64,000 nt of DNA from Bradyrhizobium sp. AUGA SZCCT0283 (GTDB lineage Bacteria; Pseudomonadota; Alphaproteobacteria; Rhizobiales; Xanthobacteraceae): NCBI RefSeq assembly GCF_018130385.1, contig NZ_JAFCLU010000005.1, positions 227,259-291,258 on the forward strand, read 5' to 3'. Below are positions 34,270 through 42,528 of this stretch, piece by piece. The position numbers and the translations under genes are program-made. The notes beneath the pieces are model-generated. The model was given only the letters and a program-made list of their open reading frames with translations, was not told the DNA's origin and did not search any database. Each line of letters starts with the position of its first letter. Within the stretch, counting starts at the first letter, position 1.

Positions 34270-36783
34270 ATGCGCTTGCTGGTCCGGTTTTTGGGTTTCC
34301 TGTTCGCTGCCGGAACGGTCGTGTTCCTGGTCGGCGTGGCCGGCGTCGCGGGCGCGATCTGGCATTTTTCCAAGGACTTGCCCGACTACTCACAACTTCA
34401 GGACTACGAGCCTCCGGTGATGACGCGCGTGCATGCGTCTGACGGTGCGCTGCTCGGCGAGTATTCCAAGGAGCGCCGCCTCTATCTGCCGATCCAGGCG
34501 GTGCCAAAGCTTGTGATCAACGCGTTCCTGGCGGCCGAGGACAAGAACTTCTACGAGCACGGCGGCATCGACTTCACCGGCATGGCGCGCGCGGCCGTCC
34601 TCTATGCGCAGAATTTCGGCTCCAACCGCCGGCCGCAGGGCGCCTCCACGATCACCCAGCAGGTCGCGAAGAACTTCCTTCTGACCAACGAGGTCTCGTT
34701 CACCCGCAAGATCAAGGAAGCCTTGCTGGCGATGCGCATCGAGCGCGCCTATTCGAAGGACCGCATCCTCGAGCTCTATCTCAATGAAATCTATCTCGGC
34801 CTCGGCGCCTACGGCATCGCGGCGGCATCGCTGGTCTATTTCGACAAATCGGTGAACGAACTCACGATCGCGGAAGCCTCCTATCTGGCGGCGCTGCCGA
34901 AGGCGCCCGCGGCGCTGCATCCGGTTCGTAACCGCGATCGTGCGGTTGAGCGGCGCAATTACGTGGTCGACCGTCTGTTGGAAAACGGCTGGATCAAGCA
35001 GGCCGACGCCGACAAGGCCCGCAAGGAGCCACTCAACGTCACCAGCCGCGGCAACGGCGCGCATATCTTCGCCGGCGAATATTTCGCCGAGGAAGTCAGG
35101 CGCGACATTTTCGAGCGCTACGGCGAAAAGAAGCTGTACGAAGGCGGATTGTCGGTCCGCGCCACGCTCGACCCGAAGATGCAGGTGATGGCGCGCAAGA
35201 CCATGGTCGCCGGGCTCGTGAGATATGACGAGGCGAGCGGCTGGCGCGGCGCGCCCTCGAAGCTCGACATTTCCGGCGACTGGGGCGTCAAGCTCGCCGA
35301 CGTCAAGTCGCTCGGCGATATCGCGCCGTGGCGGATGGCCGTGGTGCTGGAGACATCGGACCAATCGGCGCGGATCGGTTTCCAGCCGGGCCGCGAACTC
35401 GGCGGCGCCGTCAGTAAGGTCAGGCAGACCGGCATCATCACGCTCGAGGGTGTGCGCTGGGCCAAGGCCGCCTCGGGTCCTGCAAGGGGCAAGACGCCGA
35501 CCTCGGTGGCGCAAGTCCTGGCGGCCGGCGACGTGATTTATGCTGATCCGCTGTTCGACAAAGAGGGCAAACCAGTCGAAGGCCAGTATCGGTTGCGCCA
35601 GTTGCCGGAAGTTTCGGGCGCGATGGTTGCCATGGACCCCTGGACCGGCCGCGTGCTGGCGATGGTCGGCGGCTTCTCGTTCGACCAGAGCCAGTTCAAT
35701 CGCGCCACCCAGGCCTATCGGCAGCCGGGCTCGTCGTTCAAGCCGCTGGTGTACTCAGCGGCAATGGACAACGGCTACACCCCGTCGACGGTCGTCGTCG
35801 ACGCGCCCATTGAAATCGATCAGGGACAGGGCGTCGGCGTCTGGCGCCCGGAAAACTATTCGTCGGGAAAATACCAGGGACCGGTCACGCTGCGCAACGC
35901 GCTGCGGAATTCGCTGAATACGGTGACAGTGCGGCTGGCCCAGGACATCGGCATGCCCTTGATCGGCGAGTATTCCAAGCGTTTCGGCGTCTACGACGAA
36001 CTGCCGAACTATCTTTCCTATGCGCTCGGCGCCGGCGAAACCACGGTCATGCGCATGGTCACGGCCTATTCGATGTTCGCCAATGGCGGCCGCCGCGTGA
36101 AGCCGACGCTGATCGACCGTATTCAGGACCGCTACGGCCACACCATCTTCAAGCATGACGCGCGCGAGTGCCGCGGCTGCGATGCGCCCGGCGGCTGGAA
36201 GAATCAGCCTGAACCGCAGCTCGTGGATCGTCGCGAGCAGGTGCTCGATCCGATGACGGCCTACCAGATCACCTCGATGATGGAATATGTGGTGCAGGCC
36301 GGCACCGCGACCGTGGTCAAGGAAGTCGGCAAGCCGATCGCCGGCAAGACCGGCACCACCAACGATGAAAAGGACGCGTGGTTCATCGGTTTCTCGCCGG
36401 ACCTCGTGGTCGGCATCTATGTCGGCTTCGACAAGCCGCGCAATCTCGGCCGCGGCATGACCGGCGGTCATCTGGCGGCGCCGATCGCCAAGGACTTCCT
36501 GAAGCTCGCGCTCGCCGACAAGCCTGCGATTCCCTTCAAGGTGCCCGCCGGCATCAAGCTGGTCCGCGTCGACCCCAAGAGCGGCATGCGTGCCGGTCCG
36601 GGCAGTGGCGGCCTTCTGGAAGCCTTCAAGCCGGGCACCGCGCCGCCGGATAACTACTCGGTCATCGGCGTGGCCGATGCGGACGGCCGGATGCCGCAAG
36701 GATATCAACAGGGATACCAGCAAGGGTATCAGCCCGACGCCGCCGGCAATATCATGCGTCCGGGAACCGGCGGGCTTTACTGA
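34270..36783 (+). CDS. mrcA: Penicillin-binding protein 1A, copy 1
   Basis: A 837-residue bifunctional peptidoglycan synthase. One N-terminal membrane helix (about 5-30), a GT51 glycosyltransferase domain with catalytic Glu90 in AAEDKNFYEHGGID, GASTITQQ and KIKEALLAMRIE, an OB-like linker domain (about 320-430), and a transpeptidase with SSFK (488-491), SLN in NSLNTVTVR and KTGTT (693-697). All motifs are intact. The C-terminus carries three GYQQ-type repeats (about residues 806-818) absent from copy 2. It lies 237 bases after amiC and 166 bases before a near-identical paralogue. Confidence 0.96.
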   Translation: MRLLVRFLGFLFAAGTVVFLVGVAGVAGAIWHFSKDLPDYSQLQDYEPPVMTRVHASDGALLGEYSKERRLYLPIQAVPKLVINAFLAAEDKNFYEHGGIDFTGMARAAVLYAQNFGSNRRPQGASTITQQVAKNFLLTNEVSFTRKIKEALLAMRIERAYSKDRILELYLNEIYLGLGAYGIAAASLVYFDKSVNELTIAEASYLAALPKAPAALHPVRNRDRAVERRNYVVDRLLENGWIKQADADKARKEPLNVTSRGNGAHIFAGEYFAEEVRRDIFERYGEKKLYEGGLSVRATLDPKMQVMARKTMVAGLVRYDEASGWRGAPSKLDISGDWGVKLADVKSLGDIAPWRMAVVLETSDQSARIGFQPGRELGGAVSKVRQTGIITLEGVRWAKAASGPARGKTPTSVAQVLAAGDVIYADPLFDKEGKPVEGQYRLRQLPEVSGAMVAMDPWTGRVLAMVGGFSFDQSQFNRATQAYRQPGSSFKPLVYSAAMDNGYTPSTVVVDAPIEIDQGQGVGVWRPENYSSGKYQGPVTLRNALRNSLNTVTVRLAQDIGMPLIGEYSKRFGVYDELPNYLSYALGAGETTVMRMVTAYSMFANGGRRVKPTLIDRIQDRYGHTIFKHDARECRGCDAPGGWKNQPEPQLVDRREQVLDPMTAYQITSMMEYVVQAGTATVVKEVGKPIAGKTGTTNDEKDAWFIGFSPDLVVGIYVGFDKPRNLGRGMTGGHLAAPIAKDFLKLALADKPAIPFKVPAGIKLVRVDPKSGMRAGPGSGGLLEAFKPGTAPPDNYSVIGVADADGRMPQGYQQGYQQGYQPDAAGNIMRPGTGGLY

Positions 36784-36949
36784 TCCGCACGAAGTGTTCA
36801 CAACCTCAAGGCGCATCTTCGGACATTGCGTTATAAATGTTTCGACCCGGCGGATCTGAGCGATCCGTGTCGCGGGAGAGGAAATGTCCGATGGACACGA
36901 GGACAAGCGCCGGCTGTTGCGGTGCCAGGGTTGGAATGGAACTTCGATA

Positions 36950-39442
36950 ATGCGCTTTCTGGTCCGGTTTTTTGGTTTCCTGTTTACCGCCGGAACCGTG
37001 GTGTTCCTGGTGGGGGTGGCCGGCGTCGCGGGCGGGATCTGGCATTTCTCCAGGGACTTGCCTGACTATTCGCAGCTTCAGGATTATGAGCCGCCGGTGA
37101 TGACGCGCGTCCATGCGTCCGATGGTGCGCTGCTCGGTGAATATTCCAAGGAGCGACGGCTCTATTTGCCGATCCAGGCGATGCCAAAGCTCGTCACCAA
37201 CGCGTTCCTCGCGGCCGAGGACAAGAACTTCTACGAGCACGGCGGCATCGACTTCACGGGCATGGCGCGCGCCGCCGTGGTGTATGCGCAAAATTTCGGC
37301 TCCAACAAGCGGCCGCAGGGCGCCTCCACGATCACCCAGCAGGTCGCGAAGAACTTCCTTCTGACCAACGAGGTCTCCTTCACCCGCAAGATCAAGGAAG
37401 CCCTGCTGGCGATGCGCATCGAGCGCGCCTATTCCAAGGACCGCATCCTCGAACTCTATCTCAATGAAATCTACCTCGGCCTCGGCGCCTACGGCATCGC
37501 GGCGGCGTCGCTGGTCTATTTCGACAAATCGGTGAACGAACTAACGGTTGCGGAAGCCTCGTATCTGGCAGCGCTGCCGAAAGCACCGGCCCAGTTGCAT
37601 CCGGTGCGCAACCGCGACCGCGCGGTCGAGCGGCGCAACTACGTGATCGATCGCCTGGTGGAAAACGGCTGGATCAAGCAGGCCGATGCCGACAAGGCCC
37701 GCAAGGAGCCGCTGGCCGTGACCAACCGGTCCAACGCCGCGCATACCTTTGCCGGCGAGTATTTTGCCGAGGAAGTCCGGCGCGACATCTTCGAGCGCTA
37801 CGGCGAAAAGAAACTCTATGAAGGCGGCCTGTCGGTCCGCACCACGCTCGATCCGAAGCTGCAGGTAATGGCGCGCAAAACCATGGCCGCCGGCCTGGTG
37901 AATTTTGACGAGGCCCAGGGCTGGCGCGGAGCCATGAGCAAGCTCGACATTTCCGGCGACTGGGGCGTGAAACTCGCCGACGTCAAATCGCTCGGCGACA
38001 TCTCGCCCTGGCGGATGGCCGTGGTGCTGGAGACGTCGGACCAGTCGGCCCGCATCGGTTTCCAGCCCGGCCGCGAACTGGGGGGCGCGATCTCCAAGGA
38101 CCGGCAAACCGGCCTCATCACGCTGGAAGGTGTCCGATGGGCGAGGGCGGCTTCCGCCTCAGCTCGCGGCAAGGCGCCGGGCGCGGTCTCGCAAATTCTT
38201 TCGCCGGGCGATGTGATCTACGCCGATCCGCTGTTCGGCAAGGACGGCAACGCGGTCGAAGGCCAGTATCGCCTGCGGCAATTGCCTGAAGTGTCCGGCG
38301 CCATGGTCGCGATGGATCCGTGGACCGGCCGCGTGCTCGCGATGGTCGGTGGCTTCTCGTTCGACCAGAGCCAGTTCAATCGCGCGACCCAGGCCTATCG
38401 ACAGCCGGGATCGACGTTCAAGCCGCTGGTCTATTCGGCGGCGATGGACAATGGCTACACCCCGTCGACGATCATGATCGACGGGCCGATCGAGATCGAT
38501 CAGGGCCAGGGCGCCGGCGTCTGGCGCCCGGAGAATTTTTCGGTGGGCAGTTACCGTGGCCCCATTACGCTCCGTGAAGCCCTCAAATGGTCGGTCAACA
38601 CCGTGACGGTGCGGTTGGCGCAGGATGTCGGCATGCCCTTGATCGGTGAATATGCCAAGCGCTTCGGCGTCTATGATGATTTGCCGAACTATCTTTCCTA
38701 TGCGCTCGGCGCCGGCGAAACCACGGTCATGCGGATGGTTACGGCGTATTCGATGTTCGCCAACGGCGGCCGGCGGGTGAAGCCGACCCTGATCGACCGT
38801 ATCCAGGACCGCTACGGACGCACGATTTTCAAGCATGATGCGCGCGAGTGTCGCGGCTGTGACGCGCCGGGTGGCTGGAGGAATCAGCCCGAGCCCCAGC
38901 TTGTCGACCGCAGGGAGCAGGTGCTCGATTCGATGACCGCCTATCAGATCACCTCGATGCTGGAGGGGGTGGTGCAGGGCGGCACGGCGTCGGTCATGCG
39001 CGAGGTCGGCAAGCCGATCGCCGGCAAGACCGGCACCACGAGTGACGGAAAAGACGTCTGGTTCATCGGCTTTTCGCCGGATCTCGTCGTCGGTCTCTAT
39101 CTTGGCTATGACAAGCCGCGCAGTCTGGGCAGGGCCGCGCAAGGAGGCCATACCGCCGCGCCCATCGTCAGGGATTTCATGAAGCTCGCGCTCGCCGACA
39201 AACCGGCGACCCCGTTCAAGATTCCTGCCGGCATCAGGCTGGTTCGCGTCGACGCCAAGAGCGGCATGCGCCCCAGCCCGGGCGAGGGCGGCCGCACCAT
39301 CCTGGAAGCCTTCAAGCCGGGCACCGCGCCGCCGGATAATTACGCCGCCGTCGGCGTTACCGAGCAGGATGGACGCGTGCCGCAGGAAATTTCGCCCGAC
39401 GCCGGCAATATCATGCGTCCCGGAACCGGCCGGCTTTATTAG
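36950..39442 (+). CDS. mrcA: Penicillin-binding protein 1A, tandem copy 2
   Basis: A 830-residue paralogue colinear with copy 1 without gaps from residue 1 to beyond 693: Glu90, STFK (488-491), SVN in WSVNTVTVR and KTGTT (693-697) are all present, so both domains should be active. Differences cluster in the linker, the transpeptidase flanks (EALKWSVN versus NALRNSLN) and the C-terminal tail, which lacks the GYQQ repeats. The start at 36950 matches copy 1; about 24 bases upstream are also shared with copy 1 (34245-34269). Upstream in-frame codons from 36884 are probably leader. Confidence 0.95.
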   Translation: MRFLVRFFGFLFTAGTVVFLVGVAGVAGGIWHFSRDLPDYSQLQDYEPPVMTRVHASDGALLGEYSKERRLYLPIQAMPKLVTNAFLAAEDKNFYEHGGIDFTGMARAAVVYAQNFGSNKRPQGASTITQQVAKNFLLTNEVSFTRKIKEALLAMRIERAYSKDRILELYLNEIYLGLGAYGIAAASLVYFDKSVNELTVAEASYLAALPKAPAQLHPVRNRDRAVERRNYVIDRLVENGWIKQADADKARKEPLAVTNRSNAAHTFAGEYFAEEVRRDIFERYGEKKLYEGGLSVRTTLDPKLQVMARKTMAAGLVNFDEAQGWRGAMSKLDISGDWGVKLADVKSLGDISPWRMAVVLETSDQSARIGFQPGRELGGAISKDRQTGLITLEGVRWARAASASARGKAPGAVSQILSPGDVIYADPLFGKDGNAVEGQYRLRQLPEVSGAMVAMDPWTGRVLAMVGGFSFDQSQFNRATQAYRQPGSTFKPLVYSAAMDNGYTPSTIMIDGPIEIDQGQGAGVWRPENFSVGSYRGPITLREALKWSVNTVTVRLAQDVGMPLIGEYAKRFGVYDDLPNYLSYALGAGETTVMRMVTAYSMFANGGRRVKPTLIDRIQDRYGRTIFKHDARECRGCDAPGGWRNQPEPQLVDRREQVLDSMTAYQITSMLEGVVQGGTASVMREVGKPIAGKTGTTSDGKDVWFIGFSPDLVVGLYLGYDKPRSLGRAAQGGHTAAPIVRDFMKLALADKPATPFKIPAGIRLVRVDAKSGMRPSPGEGGRTILEAFKPGTAPPDNYAAVGVTEQDGRVPQEISPDAGNIMRPGTGRLY

Positions 39443-39533
39443 CGGCCGGTTTGCGGATTGCGCTTTGCGGCGTAGGCCGCTACATCCCTCCGATATAATC
39501 CAGTAGCGGTTCCGACCGCAGACAGAAGAGATC

Positions 39534-40665
39534 ATGCGCGCCGAAGTCGAACGCCTCGTAGAAGAGATCAAGCAGTCAGTCGGGCTGCTGAGGAGGCATC
39601 TTTGACGTCGAGAAATCCACGGCTCGCCTCGCCGAGCTGAACAAGCTCGCCGAAGATCCCAATCTCTGGAACGATCCCCAGAAGGCCCAGAAGCTGATGC
39701 AGGAGCGCACCTCGCTGGTGGATGCGCTCGAGGGCATCGGCAAGGTCGAGCGCGAGCTCGACGACAATGTCGAGATGATCGCGCTCGGCGAGGCCGAGAA
39801 CGATGACGGCGTGGTGGTCGAGGCCGAGAACGCGCTGAAGGCCCTCAAGAAGGAAGTCGCGCGCCGCGAGCTGGAAGCGCTGCTGTCGGGCGAGGCCGAC
39901 AAGTTCGATTCCTATCTCGAAGTGCATGCCGGCGCCGGCGGCACCGAAAGCCAGGATTGGGCCGCGATGCTGCTGCGCATGTATACGCGCTGGGCCGAGG
40001 AGCACGGCTTCAAGATCGAGTATCTCGAAGAGACTCCCGGCGAAGAAGCCGGCATCAAATCCGCGACCATCCAGATCAGCGGGCACAATGCGTATGGCTG
40101 GCTGAAGACGGAGGCGGGCGTGCACCGCCTGGTGCGGATCTCGCCATTCGATTCCAACGCGCGCCGGCACACCTCATTCTCTTCCGTGGCGATCTTTCCC
40201 GTCGTCGATGACAGTATCAAGATCGACATCAAGGAATCCGACGTGCGCACCGACACCATGCGCTCCGGCGGCGCCGGCGGCCAGCACGTCAACAAGACCG
40301 AATCCGCGGTGCGCCTGACGCATATTCCGACCGGTGTGGCGGTGGTCTGTCAGGCCGGCCGCTCGCAGCACAAGAACCGTGCGCAAGCCTGGGACATGCT
40401 GCGCGCGCGGCTCTATGAAATCGAACTGAAGCGGCGCGAGGAACAGGCCGCCGCCGATCAGGCCGCCAAGACCGACATCGGCTGGGGCCACCAGATCCGC
40501 TCCTACGTGCTGCAGCCCTACCAGATGGTGAAGGACCTGCGCACGGGCGTGCAGACTTCCGATACGTCGGGCGTGCTCGACGGTGACCTCGACGAGTTCA
40601 TGGCGGCAACCCTGGCGCAGCGCGCCTTCGGCACCACGCCCGGCGCGGTCGAGGATGTGGATTAA
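39534..40665 (+). CDS. prfB: Peptide chain release factor 2, with programmed +1 frameshift
   Basis: RF2 terminates translation at UGA and UAA. The ATG at 39534 opens a 23-codon frame that ends at a UGA (39603-39605); skipping T39603 joins it to the main frame 39604-40665, giving 376 residues, the usual RF2 length. The main frame begins [13 protein letters not shown] and carries the stop-recognition SPF tripeptide (RISPFDSNA) and the catalytic GGQ in [17 protein letters not shown]. The frameshift lets low RF2 levels raise RF2 synthesis. It is followed after three bases by the dehydrogenase at 40669. Confidence 0.97.
39591..39606 (+). promoter_or_regulatory. prfB: Programmed +1 ribosomal frameshift site of prfB
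   Basis: AGGAGG (39591-39596), three bases, then CTT TGA C (39600-39606). This is the classic RF2 layout: an internal Shine-Dalgarno sequence just upstream of a slippery CUU followed by an in-frame UGA stop. Confidence 0.97.
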
Positions 40666-40668
40666 TCC

Positions 40669-41541
40669 ATGACCAAAGTAGCCTTCATCGGGCTCGGGCG
40701 CATGGGCCATGGCATGGCCGGCCGCTATCTCGATGCTGGCTTCTCGGTCGCGGTGTGGAATCGCAGCAAGGCCAAGGCGGAAGGCCTGATCGCGCGCGGC
40801 GCGCGCTGGGCTTCGTCGCCTGCGGACGCTGCCGATGGCGCTGATGCCGTCGTGACCATGGTCGCCGACGACGTGGCAGCGCGTGTCGTCTGGCTCGGCA
40901 AGGATGGCGCCGCGGCAACGATGAAAGCGGGCAGCCTCGCGATCGAATGCTCGACCGTCTCGCATCAGCACACGCTCGACATGGCGCGCGAGCTGCGTGG
41001 CCGCGGCCTGATCTATATCGATTGCCCGGTCACCGGCCTGCCGCAGGCGGCGGCCACCGGGAAACTGACTTTGCTCGTCGGCGCGGAAGCCGTCGATCTC
41101 GACCGGGCAAAGCCTTATCTCGCACCGATTGGCGACGTGATCAGGCACTTCGGCGCGGTCGGCACCGGCACGGTCTTCAAGCTGATCAACAATTTGATGG
41201 GCGCGGTGCAGATCGCAAGCCTGGCCGAAGGCGTCGCCATGGCCGAGCAGGCCGGGCTCGACATGAACCTGGTGGCGGAAGCGTTGGCGACGGGTGCCGT
41301 GGCGAGCCCTCAGGTGATCCGGCATTCAAAGCGCATGGTGGCGCGCGATTTCTCCGGCGCGTCGTTTACCGCAGCGCTCCGCCACAAGGATGCGGCGTAT
41401 GCGGTGAAACTGGCCGACAGCCTGCTCGCCAACGCACCGCTGCTCGGACATGCCGCGATCGAGGCCTACACCCGCGCAAAGGCCGAGATGCCCGACGACG
41501 ACGAAGGCAGGATGATTGAGATCGTCTCGCGGCCGAAATAG
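40669..41541 (+). CDS. NAD(P)-dependent 3-hydroxyacid dehydrogenase family protein
   Basis: A 290-residue beta-hydroxyacid dehydrogenase. The dinucleotide motif GLGRMGHGMAGRYLDAG is at residues 8-24, followed by VWNRSKAKAE (Asn-Arg after the second strand suggests NADP preference), the substrate loop DCPVTGLPQAAATGKL, and the catalytic Lys in KLINNLMGA. It matches 3-hydroxyisobutyrate/glyoxylate-type reductases; the substrate is open. It starts three bases after prfB and may be co-transcribed. Confidence 0.88.
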   Translation: MTKVAFIGLGRMGHGMAGRYLDAGFSVAVWNRSKAKAEGLIARGARWASSPADAADGADAVVTMVADDVAARVVWLGKDGAAATMKAGSLAIECSTVSHQHTLDMARELRGRGLIYIDCPVTGLPQAAATGKLTLLVGAEAVDLDRAKPYLAPIGDVIRHFGAVGTGTVFKLINNLMGAVQIASLAEGVAMAEQAGLDMNLVAEALATGAVASPQVIRHSKRMVARDFSGASFTAALRHKDAAYAVKLADSLLANAPLLGHAAIEAYTRAKAEMPDDDEGRMIEIVSRPK

Positions 41542-41622
41542 CCGTCGCGAGCCTGCATTCGGGAATCGGGTGGCAAAACCCGGCGCGGCTGAATAGAGCT
41601 GTGTCCTCCGATCTGAGCCGCC

Positions 41623-42528
41623 ATGACCGCAAAAGACACTTCGATCGAAGCCCGCGACTGGTCGCTGCTCGGCCTGCTCTCGGTCCTGTGGGGCGGGTCG
41701 TTCTTCTTCAACGGCGTGGTGCTGAGGGAATTGCCGCCGTTCACGGTGGTGTTCCTGCGCGTGGCGCTTGCTGCGCTCATGTTGTTGCCGCTGCTCTGGC
41801 TCTACCGCATCCGCTTCCCGGCCGGCTTGTCAGGCTGGCGGCCGTTTATCGCCATCGGGCTTCTCAACAACGTGCTGCCGTTCTCGCTGATCGTGGTCGG
41901 GCAGACCTATATCCCGGGCGGGCTGGCCTCGATCCTGAACGCCACGACGCCGCTGTTCACGGTGGTTGTGATGGCGGTGGCGGGTGAGGAGAAGCTGTCC
42001 GCACGGCGGATCGCGGGCGTCGTCGCAGGGCTGGTCGGCGTGATCATTCTTCAGGGCGGCCGGTTTGGATTGCAGAGCGGGCAGGGCCTCGGCATCCTCC
42101 TCTGCCTGGCAGCCGCCTTCTCTTACGGATTGTCGGCGCTGCTGGCGCGACGGCTGTTGTCGAATTCCCCACCGCTCGGCACCGCGACGTTCCAGATGCT
42201 GGCCTCGGCCGCGATGATGACTGTGGTCGCCGGGCTCGTCGAGCGTCCCTGGCTATTGCCGATGCCGGGAGCCACGACGTGGCTCGCCGTGATCGGCCTT
42301 GCCGCGCTGTCGACCGCGCTCGCCTATATCGTGTTCTTTCAGATCCTGCGGCGTTCCGGCGCCACCAATGTCATGCTGGTGACGTTGCTGATCCCGGTGA
42401 CCGCGATCCTGCTCGGAGTTCTGGTGCTCGGCGAGAAAATCTCGTTGCGCGAAATTGCGGGCGCGCTGGTGATCGGCAGCGCATTGTTGTTGATCGACGG
42501 GCGGGTGCTGAAAATCTTTCAGCGCTGA
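41623..42528 (+). CDS. EamA/DMT-family transporter
   Basis: A 301-residue inner-membrane exporter-type protein with ten helices in two EamA repeats; the first reads LLSVLWGGSFFFNGV and the second ends ISLREIAGALVIGSALLLIDG. The last ten bases overlap the convergent carbamoyltransferase stop (42519). Substrate unknown. It is a distinct family member from that at 2314. Confidence 0.88.
   Translation: MTAKDTSIEARDWSLLGLLSVLWGGSFFFNGVVLRELPPFTVVFLRVALAALMLLPLLWLYRIRFPAGLSGWRPFIAIGLLNNVLPFSLIVVGQTYIPGGLASILNATTPLFTVVVMAVAGEEKLSARRIAGVVAGLVGVIILQGGRFGLQSGQGLGILLCLAAAFSYGLSALLARRLLSNSPPLGTATFQMLASAAMMTVVAGLVERPWLLPMPGATTWLAVIGLAALSTALAYIVFFQILRRSGATNVMLVTLLIPVTAILLGVLVLGEKISLREIAGALVIGSALLLIDGRVLKIFQR

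Noticed and set aside
36884..36949. Upstream in-frame extension of the second PBP1A gene.
   Set aside because: Copy 1 starts at the matching ATG and the extra 22 residues look like leader; the shared upstream sequence also stops being coding-like.
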